A DNA stretch of 64,000 bases, from positions 1-64,000 of the forward strand of contig ARYC01000488.1 in NCBI GenBank assembly GCA_000711775.1, in the 5' to 3' direction. Below, one piece after another: positions 11,519-24,900 of this stretch; position 1 is the stretch's first letter; every line of letters begins with the position of its first letter. The notes under the pieces are model-generated. The model searched no databases. It was not told the origin of the DNA and worked only from the letters and a program-made list of their open reading frames with translations. The DNA is from Oxytricha trifallax (Eukaryota > Ciliophora > Spirotrichea > Sporadotrichida > Oxytrichidae). The position numbers and the translations under genes were made by a program.

Positions 11519-12445
11519 CAAACTTCCCAAAAACTCAATCATTTAATCAGGAAGCAGCTAATTAATATTGAATCAGCCACAATCAAGCATATTATATTCC
11601 TAATTAATAAGACCTAGAAACTTATAAAATGTTGTAAAAATCAAACCTAATTGACTAAAATTAAAATAATGCAAGACTATTTTATTTGAAAATTAATCAT
11701 TTATTATGAATTTAAAAATAAATAAGTAAGTTAATTGAATAATTTATTTATTCTATATCATTCTAATTTTATATTTCTTCATAGGTAATATCCGGTATTT
11801 ATAAATTTAAAAATAATTAGAAATATCTTACGTTTTAATTATGCAAACAGGTACAAATATTTTTGATAATATTCCCTTATTTTTTAAATTAGTCAAGTAG
11901 ATGCAATTTCACATTTTAATATTACTTTTTTATTCTAAACTCAAATATTACACTAAATAATTTGGGGGGGGGGAAGTTCCTGAACCTTTTGGAAAATTCC
12001 TGGCACCCAGAATTGTTAAATGCACCCAATGACGAAGTTGCCTGCCTTTACATACAAATAGGTAATTTTTACTAATTATAAAACACTTTATCAATAATAA
12101 TGAAAAATTTTACTTATTTAAACATTAATTAATTATCCTCTCTTGATTAAGATAAGAATATTTCAAGAAAAATTACATTTAAATATTATTTATCATTTAT
12201 TTTAGTTTATAATATTCAATGAGATATGGGATAGTTGTAAACCTTGAAAATTATAATTAAAAAAAGCTGATAAGAACAGAGAGATTGAAGTTATAATAGT
12301 GATTTATATATTTATTTTCTATTTTAAAACAAATAAAAAAATTTTAAATAACTGTATCAGGAAACTCTCCCTAATTTTTTTAAATAAATAAATTTTATTA
12401 AACAGTTATAGTATAAATAAATTTTGCTAAACAATATCTTAAGTA
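11519..12445. other. Intergenic A-B spacer
   Basis: AT-rich with no convincing gene. It contains a run of ten or more G at about 11963-11973 followed by AAGTTCCTGAACC, resembling the tip of the small nested element near 47000 (GGGGGGAAAGTTTCCTAAAC), so it may be a relic of that family. Confidence 0.45.
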
Positions 12446-15400
12446 ATGCTAACTCTGACATATGAAGCAATTGTATTAATAATTCTGATAAACTTTGCTT
12501 TTCAATTTGAAAATAATCTAGAAAATTCCAGAAACTCTTGGACACTGTCATCATAGCGATAATTGATGTAAACTGAAGATAAAATTTGCTTTTCGTAAGT
12601 TCCGCAATTTTAATTCCCACAAATATTGGGAGGGTACAATGGAAATACAGAATTTTAATATATTGAATACGATAGCACTTTGAATGAAATAATAGCATGC
12701 GGTTCTAGTAAATCTAATGACATTGTCTCATAACAACCACAAGCGCCGATTATTCTCAAATTTGATGAAACAACTGGAAGTGTTTAACTTATTAAATGGG
12801 GGAATTTTTTTTAAAGAAATCTAGAAATAGGTATCAAATATATTAATACTGAATGCCTAATTAAAATTGTTTTGCTCAGCAGCTTTATTTAAAACTAATT
12901 TAAATGAAACTTGATTTAAATCTAGAAAGTTTACTTTTATCATCTTTAAGTATAGTTAGCATAAAACATAAGGAATGAACTAAAATATTTTCTATAAGAA
13001 TTTAATTACAATATCTAATTATGTATGAGAAGTTAATATCTATAATTATTTTTACAAATGTTTCATTTTTTAAGTTATAAAAGTTATAGATAATTGATTA
13101 CTTTCACAAGAAATATAGTTTAAATGTTGAGCGTTAAAATTGTTTAATCTTATATAAATCATTTTTTTTAGGAAAAAAAGCCAATTAAAGAAATTTAAAA
13201 ATTATCTTAAAACCTCCGAACTAAACAACTGGGAGAGTCATATGGCATTCATAATTACTGTCAAATTAAAATAGCAAAACTTCACAGATTAATCCTCTAA
13301 GTTTTAATATATGCAGCTTCTAGAAACCAACTGGGCAATTTATAATTTCTCTTTCTACAAATCCTCAATATGGAATACACATATTAAATTTATATAATTT
13401 ATTTAAGGTATTTGTAGTCTAATATCTTTATATTTAGACGAATATTTGACAGAACATTAGGTACATTGATTAACTCATTTTACGAATATGACAATACAGC
13501 ATCGCAGATTAAGGCAACTTGAGATGTTGGGTCATTTGTTATGACATCAGATTCTAAAATATACATAGTAAATAGTGAAGCAAGTCGAGTGAAAGTTTAA
13601 AGCCATTTATATGATAATCAATACTTTTTGAAAATTATCTATTAAGTTTAAAATCTTTTTGAAGATTTTAAATCTTTAAATATTATTGAATATCACAAAT
13701 TCCCTTATACCATTATTTACTAAGTCAATTGGTTCCGCATTAAATCCGATCACTGTAAATTAGATGGTATTTCAAACAGCATTAACAAGCTTTTATATAA
13801 CTGGAGCTCTTTCGAGTTAACTCATGATTTCTAAGATAAGTGTATCAGATGGCTCTTTGGGTTACACTTATAAAATATTAAATAGCAATGGTGGATCTAC
13901 CTAGAAAGTTACTCAAATTGATACTATTATTAATTCAAATAATATTGCTGCATAATCTATTGTTAAACTATTTTCGTTACTAGTAGTGATAAATCAATAT
14001 CATTTCTATACTAATAATATATAAGGTCTTCATGGAATTTGCGCTGAAAGTCTTGGTACTGATGCTAACGACGTTTCTATAATTTTAATTTAGGAAACTT
14101 TTGGGATTGCTTAAACAGTTTAAAAGTCTTGGTTTATGGATTTTGCACTTAAATCTCTCTGTCTTGATTATTTAATTAACCCATAAATAATCAAATTATT
14201 AAGTAATTTGAACTATAAGAGTTTTTTTGAATACTCTAGACTCATTTATTCACGTTAAATCCCAATTTGATTGAAATCTATAATAAAAAATAAAAAATCA
14301 TTGATATTAACATTGATCTTTTGACTATTTAATTTATGTTACATCGCTAGGACAGCGCAGTATATTTCGGATAAATAACAATCTCAAGCATCGCAACCAG
14401 CATAAATTTACTTTAAATAAGGTTAAGCACATCGGCAAGTGAAACCTTTAAAGCATACAAAGCTCAAATTGTCAGTTCAACTGAATTATACATTCATAAC
14501 ACTAAAACCCCTTCCAGTAATTTTATAAGTGTTTAATAGTCATGGATAATGATAGGGATTAGGATATATAGCTATTTAAGCATAATTAATATGCTAGATT
14601 TTAAATAATTAAGTTAAATTTGACAGGAAATATTGTTTACAGCTTATGCCTTGTTTTTATGTTTTAATTTATGATAATTTAATAAGAATGTTATAATCTT
14701 AATAAAATCTTGAAATATTTTTATATTTTTTCATATACTATGATTCATTAATCATTTATATAAAACAAAATATTCGAATAATCAATGAATTATAATAATT
14801 TATTAAAAAAATACTTGAAAATTAAACTTAACATTTTTTATTTTACTCTACATAATATTCATAAAATGTTGCATATTTGTAGTAAAAGCATATTCAATAC
14901 TTTTAGAAGCCTTTATTGATTACTGAATTAGAAATATATTGGTAAAATTTGAGAATATAAATATTCATATTCTCTAAATTGCCAATTGTTTTGGGAAAAA
15001 CTAACAAAAATGCTTTTTTTTATCTCAAAGTATTTAATTTTAATTTCACTTCTAAATTAATTACTTATTAAATACAAATCTCTTTTAAAAGACTTCTAAA
15101 ATATCTATAGTGGATCAATTTTAGGGATATTAAATAAAAATTAAAGGATCTCAATTTTTAAAATAATATCGTTAATAAAGCCCTCCTAACTTTGTATTTG
15201 GAGATCCCATTAAAGCACTAATAAAATAATGAGTAAAAAAGTAACTAAATTCAAATCCGAATTATATTAGGTATATCTAAGTTTGATATGTAAAAAGTAA
15301 TTAACTTCTCAAATTAAATTCAATCTTTACTGAAATGTCTCCATTTAAATATGATTTTATCTTGGAAGCAAAAAAAAATAATAGAAATTGTTATAAAATA

Positions 15401-18400
15401 AGATACCATAATAATTTTTAAGTTAATTAAATTTTATATTAAAATAAATTGAATTATAGCATTTCTTAGAAATAGTCATCATAAAGGGTAATGTGAAAAA
15501 TTAAAAATATTTATTAAAAAAATAATATAAAATTGTATCTAAAATAAAAATAAAAAAAATAAATAATTATTCTAATCCCAACATTACCCAAATCAATCTT
15601 AACCTATATTCTATTTACTAAAAAGGATATTGGAGTTTTTAATTGCAGGTTACATGACTCAACTTAACTCGCAAACATACTCTTAAAATGTAGGATTTAT
15701 TCATAAATATGGCGATAGTAATTGTTTAAATTATTAACCTGCAAATATCTCATAAACAGTAGAGACATAAACTTACTTTCTAATTAACGCAGATTTTTCT
15801 CTTCCCAAAATCTATAATCCCGTACCTGTTAGTGTCACATCTGTCAACGAAAATATCAGCTATAATCTAGTTGAAGGATTTTAGTTAGTATAAATAAAAT
15901 TATACTTACTATTTATAATATTTTATTCTATTAATTGATTGCTCATAAAATTATGGTTTTAACAATATCAACATAAAATTTTGATATTTTTAATTTGTAT
16001 TTTTTTCATAATTTAATTCTTTAAATCTTCATAAATTATTATATTTAATTATTTACTCTATTAATTATAAATTTACTAAGTCTATTGGCTTGATAAATAT
16101 GAATATCTAGCAACTCCCAAGTCAATGTCAAGTTTTAGAGCCAGCAGGTACGATCTCGGCACCAACGATTCCCTCATAAGTTTACACTGTTATAATATTT
16201 ATTCAATATTACCTATATTTATCATTTATTTAATAGTGATTCAGAGATTATTATATCAGGTGGTGACTTTAACTACTCAATTGCATGCTCAGATACAAGC
16301 TGGGTTTACCAAGCTAAACTATTAGATGGCTCAAGTCTACCTTCATTCATGACTTTTACTTAATTAGCTTATGGTTAAGGATTTTAAATGTCTGTGGAGT
16401 CAAATGATAATGTGACAGCAGATGATTACAGTATCCAAATCATTGCCACTTTAAGTAGTATGTACACATCTACCATAGATTTTAATTTGACTATCCTACC
16501 TTTAAAATCTTTGAATTAAATATAAATATCCACTACATTAATTATAACTACGACTACGACAACAACTACAACTACTACAACCACTACGACAACAACCACA
16601 ACAACGACTACTACGACCACCACTACTCCAGTACCTACTACAACCGAAATCTAAACAACGACTCCTGCACCTACCACAACTGAGATTCCAACCACAACTC
16701 CGGCACCTACTACAACTGAAATCGAAACAACTACTCCTGCACCAACAACAACTGAGGTTCCAACCACAACTCCGGCACCTACCACAACAGAAATCGAAAC
16801 AACCACGCCAGCTCCAACTACTACTTTAACTCCAATTACTACAACTCCTGAGCCCGCTACTACAACTCCTGATCCTGTAACCACAACTCCTGAGATTACG
16901 ACAACAACTACAACCACGACAACTACAACAACCACAACCACAACCACTCCAATTCCTCCAATAACTACAATAATAGAAACAACAACTCCAGTACCTTAAA
17001 CAACCACACCCACACCTGTACAATAAACTACAGCTGCCAGTACAACATTACCAGAAACTACTACTACATCTCCTCCTCTCTCAACATCTTCAGCTACCAC
17101 TACTCCTGCACCTTCAACTTCATCGGCAGTCTTTATTTTTTTACAGTATAGGAAATTATTTATATTTATTCAGCTGCAACAACTATTCCTGCTACGACTA
17201 CACTCCCTGATGATACATTAATATTCGACTAACCACCTTAATTCGTAACAAGTTTATAAAGTTCATTTTCAATCTATAGTCTTTAATATTATTGCTTACA
17301 TTTTATAATGGATTAAATTATACGCACTTGACCAGCAGATATACTAACTTCCTTAAGTTTTCACAGAGTAGAACCACAGCTTCTCTATCCAATTAAAATA
17401 GCTATTTCAACAAAACATGCCTTAATTTATAACTCACAATAAGACTCACATTAATCTCAAGCCAAAGCTAACTGACGTAGGTTAATACAACTTAATCCTT
17501 TACCTGAAGGATCTAATAAAAACTAGAGGCTAGACTGAAGCCCAATACTCCATTAAAGTGAGAGTAAAATAGAAAGCTTTTATAAGGGATGGAGATGGAG
17601 TCTTGAATCAAACTTAAAATAATTCGCATTAAGTTATTGCAGACTTAGATTTATCAATGAAAGTGGACATCTCTCAGAATCAAGTTGCTACTATTACATT
17701 TTCAAAGAACATCATAATTACAAAAGATTTTAAAGCTAGACTTTTAAAAGGACTTAAATTAACTCTTTTCGGCAGTGATAATATTAACGTAAATATAGAT
17801 TGGGATGTTTTGGATTTTAACGAAAAGGGTGTTAAATTAAAATTGAGATTCAGTGATCCTTTGTAAATATCAGTAACTCAAGATCCTGACAAACTTAAAT
17901 TACAGGTTCAGGACTCAAACCTTTTTGTGGCTTAAGATACCTTAAAACCTCTTAATCTGAATTAATTCTAAGAAGATATACCAGCTCAACTTGATGAAGA
18001 TATATTTTGTACTAAAAGATATTAGATTTAATTTTAGATAGTTTTTAGGATTTGGACACCGCAAATGATATTATAGCTTAAGTTCTTCAGACTGTATTGT
18101 ATGGAAGTGCAGTTATAGGATCTTTATCTGGGGCATCTCTTTCGGTTTTGTGGGGATTAATTAACACTCTATAGTTAGTCACGCACACTCCTTTGTTCTC
18201 AATACCATACACTGCTAATATACTCAATTTCCTTCAATCAATCTTTCAAGTAGTCAACTTTGATTTGTTCAACATTTAAGATATTTTACAGCAAATTTTT
18301 CAATTGGAGTCACCAGATTATTATGATCCTTATAATATTAGATTTTAGTTTATTGGATATGACAACTCAAATTTTATGTATAAAAATAGCATCGTATAAT

Positions 18401-21145
18401 TAGTTCTCAAAAATATTATACTTGATAGGAGCACCCTTGATTTTCTTTTTCTTAGATATAATATTAGCACTTTTGTTTCCTCTACTAAAAATGAACGACC
18501 ACAACTTGTAAGTCTTATATTCTTAAACTCATAAAAGAGAAATTTATCCTGTAAATATTACTAAAATATTGAATCTCTTACCATTTATTTATAGATGCAA
18601 AAAGTTTTAGAATTACTTGAGACCTAGACTAATTTATTAAATTATGTTTTAATTTTATTTTATAGACTATTTTACAGCTCATACTTGCTATTCTTTATTG
18701 AAATGGCTCTTGAAATTACATTTTCGTGCATAATAAACTTGAAAAACCCTGAATCTAGTCATGCTGGAGAAGTGCTCTCGATATTAATTGGAGCTACATT
18801 TTTCCTTTTAGTATAATCCTTGGCAATTTTTGTTCCAATACTAATATGGAAAATGCAATAAGTCCCTAAGTTATATCATAAAATCCATTCAAAATTAGAA
18901 GCAATTCTTGAAGACTTGAATTTCAAGAACTACTGGGCAAGTATGTTCTTTCATTCAGGTTTTATTTGGAGAAGATCAATGTTCGTATTCGTCGTATTTT
19001 ATTTTGAAGAGAATCTATGCTTTTAATTACAAATTTTCATAATTTCAAATCTAATTTGGTCAGTTTATCTGTTCAGTTTTAAACCCATATCCACGAATTT
19101 ATGGACTGAAGTGTTCAATGATATATGCACTCTCCTGTTCAGTTCATTAATGCTGATATATACGGATTGGGTTCCTTATGGGAGAATTAGATACCAATGT
19201 GGATATTTATTCATCGCACTTTTCGTTTTCAACATAACCGTAAATATTATCGTTTTGCTATATGGTGTAGTTTCAAGACTTATATTTACATATAAAACCT
19301 ATATTTTAATGAAGAAAGTAGCTATCGTTGTCCAAAGTATAATCAATAATATCTTACTTTTGTAAAAGTTTGAATTAATTGTAAGAGTACCTTGAGATAG
19401 CGAAAACATCCAGCTTATGATTAAATTATGAATGCTTCTTTAAATGAGTAGAGGCTTTTGAAATCTAAAGTGCATAAGCAACTCACAATAATTTAAGAAG
19501 ATTAAGAAAACGAGATTGAGGAGGATTTTGAAGGTTTGGATTCTCAAAGACCTTTAAATTTTGAAAAACATACTACTAAAATTGATTTTAGGTCGGCTAA
19601 GACAAAATTTTCCAATAAAAGCATTCAATCAAATATGCAAGACTCAGAAAGGTAGGAATTACTTAATTTTAATCTTAAGGAAATAAATCACAAGAAAGTT
19701 AATTCAGTAGTCATTCATAATACTAAACCATAGAACCATAGTAACTTATATAAAAAGATTTATGCAAGCGATTTAAGCTTAGACAAGCCGAATTAAATCA
19801 GTCCTTAAGAATAGAGTCTTCCATTGATTTAAAATCCTAAGAGAATTCAATTCAAAGATAAATTGCAACCTACAATTGAGATTGAATAATTTGATGCAAA
19901 ATTTTTAGTGTTTTTCTTTTATAATTTGATGATAAAAACTCAGGATTAGGCCCGTTGGTAAAATAAGGCAGCTCAAGTAACAATAACAGTAGCAGCTATA
20001 ACTCTCCTGATTCGGGGGAGCTGCTAAACAATTCTAACACAAATTATCATAAACATAAGTCTTAAAATAATCTCTTTAAATAATTGAATATTAGTTTGAA
20101 TTACCTTATAAGTTTTTTTAATATTTTTAATGATCTCCTCAAGATTTTTGACTTTAAAAACCAATATGTACTATAGAACAATTTATTTTTGAAGCAAAAC
20201 TTATCATCACCTCCAGTACAACAAAGTAGCAGCGATTCTCTAAAAACTTATAATATTGATTATAACAGATTTGCATCAATGAAATTATAAAATCATACTA
20301 AAAATTAACCCTTTTCTGCCACTTCATTAAGAAACAATGAATTAGAATAGATATAGTTTTAATTAGGAGTATAATTTTAGAAAAATTAATTTATTGAAAA
20401 AAAATTAGAAGATATCGACGAATTGGACATTTTGAAAATAAAGCCCACTCGCTATAAGTCTTAAATGGAAGAAATAAATAGCCAAACTATGAATTTTGAT
20501 ATCAACAGCGTTTTTAATTTTTAAAGGTACAATCCTCAAGAAATAAATGAGTAAATTAATAGTAAAAATTACCCACTTACATTCAGGTAACATGTTCCCA
20601 GTTTGATTAAGCCGTAGAAATAGAAATTATCTTAGATCCTTCTGGATCAATATTCAGTTGATGCATATAAATATATAAATTATATGTTTAAATAAATTTA
20701 AACAAAAATAATGCAAATGTTACAGTGAAATCTGAAATTTAGTATGATAAGTTTAACACGCAGGAAAAGAATCATACTAGTAAGGCTATTTAAGAATAGT
20801 TGAATAAAATTGAGAACATTCTTATTAATATATATAAAATCTCTAATGAAATTTTAATAATTATCTTTATGTTAAATCTTTGGGTATAAGTATAGTTATT
20901 AAGAGATTTAGAAATTTTTATTTCTACAAAAAATTGATAACAATATTTTATTTTTTCAAAACTTATACTGTTTTATATATAAGTATTTTGAAAGTATTAT
21001 CAATGACCAAGATATTAAATAATAACCGATTTTACTTAAAAATAAGACTATGACTGAATCTTAGAGTTAAAATCTTATTGATAAACCTAAGAAAACTAAA
21101 AAGAAAAAGTTTACTAGAAAAAAGCTTAAATTAAATTTAAATTGA
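12446..21145 (+). CDS. Surface protein paralogue B (full-length, IES-interrupted)
   Basis: Starts MLTLTYEAIVLIILINFAFQ, a good signal peptide, at ATG 12446. A propeller-like ectodomain follows (KICFSQVPQFQFPQILGG, then IIACGSSKSNDIVSQ and TGRVIWHSQLLSNQ repeats, 12560-14560), CADG-like parts (15640-16520), a Thr/Pro stalk (16540-17130, repeats of TTTPAPTTTEI), another CADG-like/beta-rich segment (17220-18000), a multi-pass membrane domain (18080-19360; WGLINTLQLVTHTPLF, LLFFIEMALEITF, FKPISTNLWTEVFNDICTLL) and a Ser/Asn/Gln tail ending KKTKKKKFTRKK, TGA 21143-21145. Gaps at 12800-13190, 14560-15610 and 15900-16090 look like IESs or introns. It lies tandem with A and C, so the trio arose by duplication. 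Family resembles ciliate CADG-domain surface proteins; function is inferred only. Confidence 0.75.
16540..17130 (+). repeat. Thr/Pro-rich coding minisatellite (gene B stalk)
   Basis: Runs of ACN codons encoding poly-Thr, alternating with TTTPAPTTTEI and TTTPAPTTTEV units. Low-complexity but in frame with the rest of gene B. Equivalent arrays occur in gene C (23990-24720) and, diverged, in gene A (1060-1300). The poly-Val frames on the opposite strand are shadows. Such stalks are typically O-glycosylated and extended. Confidence 0.9.
18632..18669. other. 38-bp IES in gene B, pointer TAGACTA
   Basis: TAGACTA occurs at 18625-18631 and 18663-18669. Removing one copy plus the intervening AT-rich DNA joins ...LRPR to LFYSSYLLFFIEMALE in frame, matching gene C (NSLFYSAFLLFFIEMALE), which is contiguous there. 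Confidence 0.85.
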
Positions 21146-21914
21146 CTTCTGAATAAAACTGACTTACTTAACATCAATATAAGTATATAGAATAATAAGT
21201 AAATACTATAAGAAATATAATAATGATCAATAAATATGTAATTAATTAAAGTAACTTAATAAGTATTTATAACTCAAAATTAATTAATTTTTTAAACATA
21301 ATGAATTTATTTTTTGTTTAAATCTAACTGTCTGCTCTCTAATATAAAAGAACCGATATTAAATTTTAATACTTAAATTTTTTGGATGTATATTGAAAAT
21401 ATATATATTCATGCCTTTAAGCTTATAAAATATTTTAAAACAAAAAATTAAAAAATTTCTAATCGTTTTTTTTAATTTACATATAATATTTTTGCTTTTC
21501 AATAATTATGCAAGTTTATTGAAGGAGTTTTAATGAATTTAACAAATTTATTTAATTTATAAATCAACATAATCTTTATAAATTTATCAATCTCATATTC
21601 TCATGAATATTGAAATTTATTGCAGTTTTTTTATTATAATAAATTTAGCAATTGTAAGAAAGTATTAATATTCTTTATTATAATTTTATTTATTTCTAAA
21701 TACCTTTTATAATGGCAAAAAAATCTAATTAATTTTTACAGTAATAATAATTCCAGATTGATTTTATTATTATAATATTAAATTAAATGTGTGAGTTTAT
21801 ATTCCTGTCATGGTTTATAATTTTCATAGATGATTATATAAATATTAGGTATAAACTTTAAAATTGATTTATACATTTAACCCCAATAATTTGGTCCTAA
21901 TTAATAACTTCCAA
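21146..21914. other. Intergenic B-C spacer
   Basis: Very AT-rich, with no ORF beyond chance and no repeat family recognised. It could hold the missing first MDS (signal peptide) of gene C, but none is visible. Confidence 0.5.
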
Positions 21915-21957
21915 TTTCAGCTTTGAAGGGATTTAACCTATAAAAATCGCACGAAAT

Positions 21958-24900
21958 ATGATGCTTAACTAAGATAAAATTTGTTTTAGCCCAGTGCCAA
22001 ATAATCAATTTCCTCAAGTATTAGGGGGTCTATTTGGAAGTACAGATTTCAGGTTTATTGATTACGACAGCACAACGAAAGAGATTCTATTATGTGGCTC
22101 TAGTTATTCTACAGACTTGATTTCCTAAGCATAGTAAACACCTATTATACTGAAATTGGATGAATTAACAGGGAGAGTCATTTGGCATTCGTAATTGCTG
22201 TCAAATTAAAATAGTTTAACATCACTGATTACCCCTCGAAGTTTTAATGTTTGCACTTTCTAAAAATCATAAGGATAATTAGTTGCTTCATTATCTGAAA
22301 ATCCTCAATTTGGACTGCATATTATTAATAGGACGAATGGAAATGTAATAAAATCATACTATGAATTCGATAATTCAGCATAGCTCATAAAGACTACCAG
22401 AGATCTAGGCTCAATATACATGACTTTTATGTAATTTATATTGACCTTTTTTAATGACATCAGACTCCAAGATTTATGTTATTACTAATGAAGCAAATAG
22501 AGTAAGATTTCTTTGCTTATAGTACACCAATTATATAATTAAACTTTATGTTGATTGATTTTATATATGCTATGTTTTAGTTAATGGTGCAACCAGTATC
22601 ACTCCAACATTTTAAAAGCTTCTTGGATCAGCAGCAAATCCAATTATCGCCAATTCATTCAGCTTTTATTCTGGCCTCTCATCTTTTTATATTGCCGGTT
22701 AAATCTCAAGTAATTTAATGATTTCGAAGTTAAGCATTTCTGATGGCAGCGTAGGATATACTTATAAAATCTAAAATAGCAATGGTGGCTCAACTTAGCG
22801 AATATCATAAATTGATAGTATAGTTCTGTCCAATAATTTGCAAGCCTTTCATGGCACTTGTGCTGAAAATTTGGGTTCCGACGCTAATGACATTCTTACA
22901 AAAATTATCATCTTAAATAAATAAAATTAAAAGCTTAAATAATTTTTTATTGCTCTCCTTTTGATATCTGAAACCTTTGGTGTGTCAACTTACCTTGTTA
23001 GAACTTGGTATATAGATTTCAGTGTGAAAGTAGTCTGCGAAGATATCTAAATAGACACCATAAATCTGTATTTTGTGCTTCATCTCTAAAACAGTATAAC
23101 TTATTTTAGTAGCATCCCATATGCTTCTCCAGCATCAACTCTCAATATAATGTAAATAAGATTAAGCTCAACAGTAACTTAAACTTTGTTCACAAATTGT
23201 GCATTTATCTAAAGTTCGAGTTCTGTGCTCATTGCTGGATCTACAGGTTAAATTAACAATAAGATTTATGCTTAAAATGTTGGATTTGTTCATAAATATT
23301 AAAGTAACAATTGCTTAAGCTATACACCTGCAGCTGTTTCAATTGCAGTTGAGGCTTAATCGTCATTTTAATGAGATATAATATTAAATATATTTTTATT
23401 AATTGTTATTGATTAATGTCATTCATAATCAACTTTGATTTATCACTGCCAAAAATATACAATCCAGTTTTTGTAACAATAACAACAGCAAATGAAAATT
23501 TAGCATATAAATAGCTCGATGGTATATCGAACGGTTAAATAAAAAATTTAAATTTACAATAAATTCCAAATGAATGTTAAGTTCTTGAAAATTAAGGAGT
23601 GATAACGGCACCTTCACTTATTACGACTGCTTACACTGTTATAATTTTATGTTAAAAAAAATAATTTCCTCTAATTTATAGTCAAGCAGCATTGATAATT
23701 ACAGGCAGTGATTTTACTTATTCAAAATCATGCACTGATGCTGTTTGGCTTTACTCTGCATTGCTTTCTGGAGGTTCAAATCTACCTTCATTTATAACAT
23801 TTACTTAAAACACCTATGGATCTGGTTTTCAGCTATGAGTTGAGACCAATGACAATTTAATGGCAACTCTTTATACAATTAATATCACTGCTACTTTAAG
23901 TGGCACTTATTCTTCATCTACTACTTTCAACTTAAATGTGCTTCCACTATAACTATTTGTTCAAAAATTAAACAAAGAATATTTGAGTAATAATAACTAC
24001 CACGACTACAACTACCACTACCACTACGACCACCACTACAACGACCACCACTACAACGACTACCACAACTCCATCCCCAATCACAACTGGACCCCAAACA
24101 ACACCTGCACCATCATCAACTGAGATCCCAACAACACCTTCTCCTACCACAACCGAAATTTCAACAACTACACCAGCACCTACCATAATCGAAATATAAA
24201 CAACGACGCCTTCACCAACTACAACTTAAATCGAAAGAACTACTCCTGCACCAACAACAACTGAGGTCCCAACCACGACCCCTTCACCGACTACAACCGA
24301 AGTTGTAACAACAACTCCTGCACCTTCCACAACTGAAATCGAAACAACTACTCCTGCACCAACAACAACTGAGGTCCCAACCACTACTCCAGCACCTACC
24401 ACAACAGAAACTGAAACAACGACACCAGCTCCTACTACTTCTACGACTACAACAACTACCACAACCACTACAACTACACCTTCTCCTATAACAACCGAAA
24501 TTCCGACAACAACATCTGCACCTATAGCAACCTTAGCATAATCTACTACAAGCATTCAGACAACTACTCCGGCACCTATACCTACAACTTTAATCTAGAG
24601 CAGCACCACTACTACAATTGCAACATTACCTCAGACTCCTTCTCCTACTCCAACTCCAACCATTACAATTATTTCCACTACTACAGCATCAACTCCATAA
24701 CCATTAACAACATTCTTTTAGTCAGCAACAACACCGACACTTTTCACAACACCAATTCCAACATAAACTTAAATAAATATTTAAACATCGACAACTCCTT
24801 TATAAACTACAACTTTATCATAAAACATCACTGATGATACTTTAAGTTAAAATTAATGAATCAATTTGATTATTAACACAAAATTTATTTAATAATTTAT

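Noticed and set aside
12357..12698. 113-codon minus-strand ORF
   Set aside because: Antisense to the signal peptide and propeller start of gene B, which aligns with gene C.
16651..17023. Minus-strand poly-Val and Cys/Gly-rich ORFs
   Set aside because: Antisense shadows of the poly-Thr/Pro stalk of gene B; the plus frame is continuous with conserved flanking domains.
23968..24555. Minus-strand Val/Gly-rich ORFs
   Set aside because: Antisense of the gene C Thr/Pro stalk; same reasoning.
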